Shown piece after piece: positions 1 to 4,252 of a DNA stretch of 7,076 nucleotides. The position numbers and the translations under genes are program-made. Source of the stretch: Terriglobia bacterium (GTDB lineage: Bacteria > Acidobacteriota > Terriglobia > UBA7540); the NCBI GenBank assembly GCA_030042795.1, contig JASHYZ010000394.1:1-7076 (forward strand). The letters run 5' to 3'. The notes under the pieces are model-generated. The model worked only from the letters and a program-made list of their open reading frames with translations, was not told the origin of the DNA and did not search any database. Numbering within the stretch: position 1 is the first letter of the stretch; every line of letters begins with the position of its first letter.

Positions 1-141
1 AGAAAAGCAAATGGAGAGGCCGCCGCCGAGAAGGAGCCCTGGGTGGTGTGCCGGACGGGGCCCCGGTGGCTGGTGAGTTGGCACGAACGGGTAGATACGG
101 GTGACGGTGTGCTTGCTGTCCCGATTTTTAAACGTGAGTAA
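1..141 (+). CDS. C-terminal fragment of an unrecognised protein (5' end outside window)
   Basis: An open frame runs from the first base to a TAA at 139-141, giving 46 residues that include PWVVCRTGPRWLVSWHERV and end in VPIFKRE. Its third codon positions are mostly G or C through the middle, as expected of a real gene here, but 46 codons is too short for this to be decisive. Tryptophans and arginines are frequent. I do not recognise a domain. The ending loosely resembles C-terminal tails I associate with the small RRANALKSTGPRT-type proteins, one of which lies downstream at 1617, but this is memory and not an alignment. The stop lies 17 bp before the next ATG, so co-transcription with the GloVer gene is possible. 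It could also be a chance open frame. Confidence 0.45.
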   Translation, partial: RKANGEAAAEKEPWVVCRTGPRWLVSWHERVDTGDGVLAVPIFKRE

Positions 142-146
142 TCATC

Positions 147-154
147 AAGGAGGT
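147..154 (+). promoter_or_regulatory. Strong Shine-Dalgarno site for the GloVer gene
   Basis: AAGGAGGT lies four bases before the ATG at 159 and is a full match to the anti-Shine-Dalgarno core. It fixes the start at 159 and predicts efficient translation. No convincing sigma70 -35/-10 pair was found in the 158 bases upstream, so the promoter may lie outside the window. Confidence 0.85.
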
Positions 155-158
155 ATAT

Positions 159-1409
159 ATGACGCGTAGTCTGCTATTTAGGGCATGTCTTGCCGAGATA
201 CCGTTGCGGGTGGTCGCGGCTTGGCTCGTATTTTTGATCTTGCCGGTTTGTGCTTCGACGTCATGGGCGCAGGCGCAGAATTATAGCGTCATCTACTCAT
301 TCTGCGGAGGACCGAATGACGGCCAATTTCCCTATGGTGACCTGATTGCGGACAGTGCCGGCAATCTATACGGCACGACACGAGAGGGTGGGATGTTCGG
401 CGGCGGGACGGTCTTCGAGATATCGGCCAACGGGACAGAGACCGTGCTTTATAGCTTCGGCGCCAAGCCGGGAGACGGACTACAGCCGGTGGCAGGACTG
501 GTGCGGGATGGCGCCGGCAACCTTTACGGCACCACATACATAGGCGGAGTTCACGGCAACGGTACAGTGTTCGAGCTATCCCCCGACGGCACAGAAACTG
601 TTCTGGTAAGCTTCAACGACCCTGACGGGCAATCTCCGTGGGGGAATCTGCTGCGGGATAGCGCCGGTAACCTTTACGGCACCACCGCCGAGGGCGGCAC
701 CTTGGACAATGGAACGGTATTTAAAGTATTCGCTTCCGGAAAGGAGAGCGCGCTATACAGCTTTGCAGGCGGCCCGAACGACGGGCAATATCCTTCCTCC
801 GGCTTGATTCAGGACAGCTCTGGTAGCCTGTACGGCACGACTGCCGGCGGTGGCGTGGCGGAGCGGGGAGCAGTTTTCAGGGTAAGTAAGCCTGGGGCGG
901 ACACCTTGCTCTACAGCTTTGGCGGGCCGCCGGACGGTGAGGGCCCTGCCGCGGGGTTGCTGCGGGACGCGTCCGGTAACTTGTATGGTACCACAGTCGC
1001 GGGCGGCCTAGCCGAGGGGTGTGGCTCTCAGGGCCTCCAAGGATGCGGAACGGTTTTCAAGTTGACCCCGGCCGGAACGGAGGCTGTGCTCTATACGTTT
1101 ACGGATGGAGCTGACGGAGGGGTTCCTTACTCTGGCTTGGTTATGGACTCCAAAGGGAACCTTTACGGGACGGGCAGCGAGGGCGGCTCGGGCTCATTCT
1201 GCAGCGCGGGCGGCGAGCACTTTGGTTGCGGCGTGGTCTATGAGGTCACCACCGAGGGTAAAGAGAAAGTGTTGCATACCTTTACCGAGATCCCGCCGGA
1301 TGGCTCAACACCCTATGGCGGATTGCTGGTTACTTCAGGCGCTCTTTACGGTACGACCACCTACGGTGGGAACGGCGGCTGCGGAACAGTATACAAGCTC
1401 GTCCCCTGA
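159..1409 (+). CDS. Exported GloVer tandem-repeat protein (TIGR03803-type)
   Basis: This 416-residue protein has an N-terminal export signal: arginines at 3, 8 and 17, a hydrophobic core at about 18-30, and a likely cleavage after the A37-Q38-A39 box. The rest is seven tandem repeats of about 50-61 residues, each with the core pattern GL..D..GNLYGTT..GG...GTVF.L...G.E.VLYSF. The NLYGTT-type motif starts at residues 69, 121, 171, 223, 274, 334 and 395. This is the hallmark of the GloVer repeat family, known from Acidobacteria, Verrucomicrobia and relatives; its biochemical role is unknown. No C-terminal anchor, PEP-CTERM or sorting domain follows the last repeat, so the protein is probably periplasmic or secreted and soluble. 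Paired cysteines occur in the two longer repeats (C288/C296 and C348/C357), plus C49 and C408, and may form disulfides after export. The start is fixed by the strong ribosome site at 147-154. A terminator follows the stop. Family assignment is confident; function is not. Confidence 0.93.
   Translation: MTRSLLFRACLAEIPLRVVAAWLVFLILPVCASTSWAQAQNYSVIYSFCGGPNDGQFPYGDLIADSAGNLYGTTREGGMFGGGTVFEISANGTETVLYSFGAKPGDGLQPVAGLVRDGAGNLYGTTYIGGVHGNGTVFELSPDGTETVLVSFNDPDGQSPWGNLLRDSAGNLYGTTAEGGTLDNGTVFKVFASGKESALYSFAGGPNDGQYPSSGLIQDSSGSLYGTTAGGGVAERGAVFRVSKPGADTLLYSFGGPPDGEGPAAGLLRDASGNLYGTTVAGGLAEGCGSQGLQGCGTVFKLTPAGTEAVLYTFTDGADGGVPYSGLVMDSKGNLYGTGSEGGSGSFCSAGGEHFGCGVVYEVTTEGKEKVLHTFTEIPPDGSTPYGGLLVTSGALYGTTTYGGNGGCGTVYKLVP
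282..1406 (+). repeat. Seven in-frame ~50-codon GloVer repeats
   Basis: The coding DNA repeats with a period of about 150-183 bp, and GGNAACCTNTACGGNACNAC-like cores recur once per repeat. The first five motif-to-motif spacings are 52, 50, 52, 51 and 60 residues and the last is 61. The longer two carry Cys-containing insertions (around residues 285-297 and 343-358). The array begins with a lone YSVIYSF strand-like segment (42-48) and ends with GTVYKLVP, one strand short of a full repeat. Confidence 0.9.
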
Positions 1410-1421
1410 TGCCCGCCGGGA

Positions 1422-1466
1422 AAAAGCCAGGTAGCGCAGACGTCGCTTTCACGTCTGCGGCTTTTC
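1422..1466 (+). terminator. Rho-independent terminator after the GloVer gene, possibly bidirectional
   Basis: A perfect 9-bp inner stem, CGCAGACGT (1435-1443) with ACGTCTGCG (1451-1459), has a 7-base loop. It is flanked by AAAAGCC (1422-1428) and GGCTTTT (1459-1465), which give a T-tract on the + strand and an A-tract on the other side. It begins 13 bases after the GloVer stop codon. The symmetry would also allow termination of leftward transcription, although no leftward gene is seen immediately to the right. Confidence 0.8.
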
Positions 1467-1520
1467 TGACCCAACACCGAAATACTACCTCGCTAGGCCG
1501 GCCCGCAACGGGCCCACGCC

Positions 1521-1549
1521 TTGACAGGTGAGGTCTATTACTATATAGT
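1521..1549 (+). promoter_or_regulatory. Near-consensus sigma70 promoter
   Basis: TTGACA (1521-1526, perfect -35) and TATAGT (1544-1549, five of six matches to the -10) are separated by exactly 17 bases. Transcription would start near 1556, giving a leader of about 60 nt before the ATG at 1617. It follows the GloVer terminator, so it would drive the gene at 1617 independently. Confidence 0.7.
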
Positions 1550-1559
1550 TAAGTCATCG

Positions 1560-1582
1560 AAGGAGACTCTCCGCACGTGTGA
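1560..1582 (+). promoter_or_regulatory. Misplaced Shine-Dalgarno followed by GTG-TGA start-stop
   Basis: AAGGAGA (1560-1566) is a much better ribosome site than anything directly ahead of the ATG at 1617, but it is about 50 bases too far upstream for that start. The only start codon suitably placed after it is GTG (1577-1579), which is followed at once by TGA (1580-1582). This could be a minimal start-stop leader ORF, the remnant of an older start, or chance. Confidence 0.2.
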
Positions 1583-1616
1583 CGCTGTTCCCGATTCGTG
1601 GCGGGGGTAACCGCGT

Positions 1617-2255
1617 ATGTCTTTGCGCAAACCGCCTTGTCTAACAGCCGCCTTCCTTGCCGCCCGGCGAGCCAACGCCTTGAAATCGACCGGTCCCCGT
1701 ACTGACTGCGGTAAGGCGCGCGTAGCCTTTAACGCCCTGAAGCACGGCCGGAGGGCAGTCGCGTTGCAGGAAAGACTGGCCCGGGCATGCTACCGGGACG
1801 GTGAGGCGCTCTACTGCGGGATCCGGTCGCGGCTTTCGAGTACTTTTGCCAGGCCGGGCGACCAATCTGGCGACCATTCCGGTCGCCACGGGGACCGCTT
1901 GGCGAACTGGATTTGGGTGTCTCAGCGGGAGTGGCGCCACCGGGAGTCCTTACGAACAAAGCTGGAATGTGCTTTAGAATCAGGCATTGGGACAGCGAGA
2001 CTCACGAAGCACACAAGGATTGTGACAAGTAGTTACTCTTATGATAACAGCGCCTCGCCGTGGCCCTGCACCAAGATCGCCGTCCACTACTATTACCGGC
2101 GCATCGGCGTCGTCTTTTACGCTCAGTGGAAGCGGTACGAGACCGGTCAGCGATGCAAGGCAGTGCTCCTGGGCTGGAGCGGTTCAAGCGAGCGTAGCGC
2201 GTCTGGGTTAGGTCCGCGGTTTTTCGTGTGCCTATTCTATAACGTAGCTGTCTAG
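1617..2255 (+). CDS. Small basic RRANALKSTGPRT-type protein, C-terminal half possibly degenerate
   Basis: The frame encodes 212 residues. Residues 17-45 read RRANALKSTGPRT, a short linker, then FNALKHGRRAV, a conserved N-terminal signature I recognise from small Arg-rich proteins of unknown function in Acidobacteria and relatives; the domain has no established activity. TKLECALESG (about residues 114-123) and RRIGVVFYAQWKRY (about 161-174) also look family-like and lie in the same frame, so no simple frameshift separates them. The stretches between and after them are low in recognisable pattern, and the last 16 residues (ending FFVCLFYNVAV) look like run-on sequence, suggesting decay or a truncated end. 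An in-frame TAA at 1608 forces the start to be at or after 1617, and the ribosome site there is weak (GGGGGT only). A good promoter lies at 1521-1549, and the REPIN-like element begins 11 bp after the stop. A pseudogene cannot be excluded. Confidence 0.6.
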   Translation: MSLRKPPCLTAAFLAARRANALKSTGPRTDCGKARVAFNALKHGRRAVALQERLARACYRDGEALYCGIRSRLSSTFARPGDQSGDHSGRHGDRLANWIWVSQREWRHRESLRTKLECALESGIGTARLTKHTRIVTSSYSYDNSASPWPCTKIAVHYYYRRIGVVFYAQWKRYETGQRCKAVLLGWSGSSERSASGLGPRFFVCLFYNVAV

Positions 2256-2265
2256 CCTACATCTT

Positions 2266-2352
2266 GTGGACCCTCGCCTCCGCGGGGGGGTGACACTGGG
2301 ACTGAGAGGTTCTACTCCAACGCCGTCATTTCCGCGAACGCGGGAATCCCTG
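2266..2352 (+). repeat. REPIN-like two-hairpin element, copy A
   Basis: Two imperfect palindromic modules face each other in opposite orientation: module 1 at 2266-2294 (GTGGACC...GGGTGAC) and module 2 at 2325-2349 (GTCATT...GGGAATCC), with a 30-base spacer. Module 1 is approximately the reverse complement of module 2, as in REP doublets. The whole unit reappears in the same orientation at 6009-6092 with an identical 30-base spacer; the module 2 copies match at 22 of 25 positions. It starts 11 bp after the stop of the 1617 gene and lies between convergent genes, where it could also act as an mRNA 3'-end hairpin. Confidence 0.8.
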
Positions 2353-2548
2353 GGTTCCAACACCCGCTGGGTGGGACCGTGCGGCAGGAAGGATGAGGGC
2401 GCTGACTTGCTCGACCGGGCGGGGTTGTGAAACGCGGCCCAGACTCAGTAGTCCCCTACCTCAAATTGACCCACCGCCCGGCCTGCACACAATAGGTTTT
2501 ACGGCGAAGGTTCGCAGATGCAGTGCAACATCTGCCAGGGCGGCATTG
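2353..2548. other. Noncoding stretch between convergent genes
   Basis: No credible coding frame is seen in these 196 bases. They hold a short hairpin next to the dehydrogenase stop (listed separately) and, around 2442-2482, a stretch containing CTACCTCAAATTGACCCACC that faintly recalls insertion-sequence ends. Only one copy is present, so nothing firmer can be said. Confidence 0.5.
2514..2535 (-). terminator. Weak hairpin downstream of the MDR dehydrogenase gene
   Basis: GCAGATG (2514-2520) pairs with CATCTGC (2529-2535) around an 8-base loop, starting 14 bases past the stop of the leftward gene. There is no T-tract on the - strand side, so it is at best a weak or Rho-assisted 3' structure. 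Confidence 0.3.
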
Positions 2549-3520
2549 TCACATTCCCCCTTTTTGCCCGTTTGCTAAAAGCACTTTCAGGCAGGAAGGC
2601 TCGTTCAAATAGTTGAACGCCTCCGCACCAGCCTCCAAAGGAAACACTTTCGAGATGAGCTCGCGGACGCGGACGGCGCCGGTGGCGAGCAGATCGAGTG
2701 CGGTTTTGAAGTTACCGCAGCGCGAGCCGAGTAGAGTGACTTCGTCCACCACGAGTTTAGCAGTGTCAAAGTGAGCTGGCCCGTGAAAAGTCGATTTCAT
2801 CACCACCGTGCCGCGAGGCTCTACAAGGCGGAGCGCTTCGTCAAGACCGGACGGTGCGCCCGTAGCCTCGACAACTATTGGAAAGCTGCGAGCCGCAAGA
2901 CCGGACGCCGCGGCATTGACTGCGCTGATGCCCCATGAGCGCGGCTTTTCGAGCTTGGTGGCATTGCGCCCAATTACGCTTACCCGCGCTCCTGCATGGT
3001 TAAGAACCTGCGCGACCAGCAGTCCCAGGCGCCCGACACCTAGTACGGCCACGCGCGTTCCGGCAGGAACGGGCATCTGCTCGAGAATCTCGGCGGCCGC
3101 GGCAAGAGGCTCGGTGAACACAGCCGCTTCATCTAGGACGTTGGCCGGGACTTCATGAAGGTTGGCAACCGGCAACGCGACGTATTCAGCAAATGCACCC
3201 TGGCGATTGATGATGCCCATCACGCTGCGATCGCGGCAGTGGCGGCCGAGACCGCGGCGGCAAAAATCGCAGCGGCCGCAAGTGACGTTGATCTCGCCCA
3301 CCACGCGCTTGCCAATCCAATCACGGGCTTCGCACTCGACGACTTGGCCTACGAACTCGTGACCCGGAATGCCGCGAAAGCCCGAATAGCCCTTCAGGAT
3401 CTGCCGGTCCGTGCCGCAGATGCCTGCCAGCGTCACGCGAATCAGCGCCTCGCCCGCCGCTGGCCGAGGAGTGGCAACTTCGCGCAAGGCAAGTTGGTTG
3501 TTGAAAACGAGAGCCTTCAT
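2549..3520 (-). CDS. Zinc-dependent MDR (alcohol dehydrogenase-like) oxidoreductase
   Basis: This 323-residue medium-chain dehydrogenase/reductase is predicted to oxidise an alcohol or polyol with NAD(P)+ in the cytoplasm; the substrate is unknown. The N-terminal GroES-like domain has the catalytic-zinc set C35 (in GICGTD), H54-E55 (in GHEFVG) and E137 (in FTEPLA). The structural-zinc set is C81, C84, C87 and C95. The Rossmann domain has G161-x-G163-x-x-G166. The strand after it ends in VIGRN (182-186), with no acidic residue where NAD-specific enzymes usually have one, which suggests NADP or a relaxed preference. The MKALVF opening, VVEATG...GLDEALRLV block and VTLLGSRCG block fit the short (~320-residue) 'MDR-like' branch, so the length is normal for that group and not a truncation. 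The ATG at 3518-3520 gives the classic MKA start but has no clear Shine-Dalgarno. A weak TTGGCC-16-TACGAT promoter-like pair lies just upstream. It stands alone, with no pathway partner beside it. Confidence 0.9.
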   Translation of the reverse strand: MKALVFNNQLALREVATPRPAAGEALIRVTLAGICGTDRQILKGYSGFRGIPGHEFVGQVVECEARDWIGKRVVGEINVTCGRCDFCRRGLGRHCRDRSVMGIINRQGAFAEYVALPVANLHEVPANVLDEAAVFTEPLAAAAEILEQMPVPAGTRVAVLGVGRLGLLVAQVLNHAGARVSVIGRNATKLEKPRSWGISAVNAAASGLAARSFPIVVEATGAPSGLDEALRLVEPRGTVVMKSTFHGPAHFDTAKLVVDEVTLLGSRCGNFKTALDLLATGAVRVRELISKVFPLEAGAEAFNYLNEPSCLKVLLANGQKGGM

Positions 3521-3659
3521 GGATGATTGGCGCAGATCGTAAAACGTCTCGAAGGGCGGCCAACCACCAGTTTAACAGGACGAGGACGGGCACTGCAGCG
3601 AGGCACTTAGGGTTTACATGGACGGCGACGGCGCGGTTGGCCTTACCGACGAAGCAGCC

Positions 3660-3687
3660 AAGGGCGGGAATCGCATCCCGCCCTTTT
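3660..3687 (+). terminator. Strong GC hairpin between the MDR and small repeat-protein genes
   Basis: AAGGGCGGGA (3660-3669) pairs perfectly with TCCCGCCCTT (3676-3685) around a 6-base loop. The T-run (3684-3687) lies on the + strand, yet both neighbouring genes are on the - strand. Read leftward, the hairpin follows the stop of the 3731-4060 gene by 46 bases but lacks a U-tract. It may still serve that gene as a 3' stabiliser, or may block rightward antisense transcription. The rest of 3521-3730 shows no gene. Confidence 0.6.
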
Positions 3688-3730
3688 GAACGCGCAACTC
3701 ACAGGCTGCGTTAACCGCGGCGGCCTGCGT

Positions 3731-4060
3731 TTAACGCCGGTCTTGCCAGTGCTCGTATTCGCGCTCGCGAGCTACAAAGTGTCCTGGGTCCGTCTGGAAC
3801 TGCTCGCGGATTCCCGGATGCTTGGCGAGGTATTTATCAAAGTCATGATGATTCGCTCGCCAAGCAGGATCTCGAGCGAGGAATGGGTCATGATAAAGAT
3901 CGACACGGATTCCGGGATGGTGGTTGAGAAAGTGATCGAAATCTTTAAGCTGCCACTGCTGAAGCGGCTCAGTGGCTCGAGCCTTCGGAACAGTCACTGC
4001 TAGCGCTGCTGCCATAAGACCAAAGGATGACAATTTAAGAGCAAAAGTAGATCCTCTCAT
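3731..4060 (-). CDS. Small exported protein with two 33-residue repeats
   Basis: The protein has 109 residues. Residues 1-29 form a signal peptide: R2 and K9, a hydrophobic core at about 11-24, and an A27-R28-A29 cleavage box. The mature part is two tandem copies of one unit offset by 33 residues: DFDHFLNHHPGIR (40-52) followed by HDPFLARD (57-64), and DFDKYLAKHPGIR (73-85) followed by TDPGHFVARE (90-99). The unit (F..(F/Y)L..HPGI...(F/L)..DP..(F/L)..R) is rich in His, Asp and aromatics and probably forms paired helices. Small secreted proteins of this general look occur in Acidobacteria, but I know of no assigned function. No transmembrane segment or lipobox is seen, so the periplasm is likely. 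The start is fixed by AAGGAGG five bases upstream. A sigma54-like promoter sits 41-56 bases upstream of the start, implying activator-dependent expression. There is no obvious partner gene. Confidence 0.82.
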   Translation of the reverse strand: MRGSTFALKLSSFGLMAAALAVTVPKARATEPLQQWQLKDFDHFLNHHPGIRVDLYHDPFLARDPAWRANHHDFDKYLAKHPGIREQFQTDPGHFVAREREYEHWQDRR

Positions 4061-4065
4061 CGAAT

Positions 4066-4072
4066 CCTCCTT
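4066..4072 (-). promoter_or_regulatory. Strong Shine-Dalgarno for the small repeat protein
   Basis: On the - strand AAGGAGG is followed by five bases (ATTCG) and then the ATG. This rules out longer start choices and supports this short ORF being a real gene. Confidence 0.85.
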
Positions 4073-4100
4073 CGTTGTAGCTCCTCACGTGTCTGACTAC

Positions 4101-4116
4101 AGCAACGGCAATGCCA
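4101..4116 (-). promoter_or_regulatory. Candidate sigma54 (-24/-12) promoter
   Basis: The - strand reads TGGCATTGCCGTTGCT. Against TGGCAC-N5-TTGCT it has the invariant GG and GC at exactly the required spacing, with one mismatch (the final C of the -24 box is T). Transcription would start near 4090, leaving a leader of about 30 nt that contains the AAGGAGG ribosome site of the 4060 gene. No upstream activator site could be identified by eye between here and 4252. Confidence 0.5.
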
Positions 4117-4212
4117 GAGCCGGAGGAAGGACGATAAGCCACGTCGGTTGAATTATTTATGGAATATTTCAGTTCCGTCGAAAGGGCAGGAGCCCATGTA
4201 AAGGTTACCCGG

Positions 4213-4233
4213 AAACCGGAGCGCACACGGTTT
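4213..4233 (-). terminator. Weak hairpin downstream of the GMC gene
   Basis: On the - strand AAACCG (4233-4228) pairs with CGGTTT (4218-4213) over a 9-base loop, about 20 bases after the GMC stop codon. The stem is only 6 bp and the trailing bases are GC-rich, so it may not terminate efficiently. Confidence 0.25.
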
Positions 4234-4252
4234 AAGTTGATCTTACACGATC

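Noticed and set aside
78..142. Possible sigma70 or sigma54 promoter for the GloVer gene (TTGGCAC near 78, TTGCTG near 113)
   Set aside because: The -10/-12 partners are absent or at the wrong spacing, and a start from the second pair would fall inside the ribosome site.
2393..2578. 61-codon + strand frame between the convergent genes
   Set aside because: No Shine-Dalgarno, no recognisable sequence, and it runs into the 3' end of the MDR gene.
3155..3526. 123-codon + strand frame rich in Ala and His
   Set aside because: Antisense to the N-terminal zinc-binding half of the MDR dehydrogenase; it shows no motif and its composition is that expected of a complementary frame.
3686..4003. 105-codon + strand frame opposite the small repeat protein
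   Set aside because: The - strand protein has a signal peptide, a perfect Shine-Dalgarno and internal repeats; the + frame has none and starts inside a terminator-like hairpin.
4035..4226. 63-codon - strand frame upstream of the small repeat protein
   Set aside because: It overlaps the sigma54-like promoter, the strong Shine-Dalgarno and the start of the 109-residue protein in another frame, and lacks its own ribosome site.
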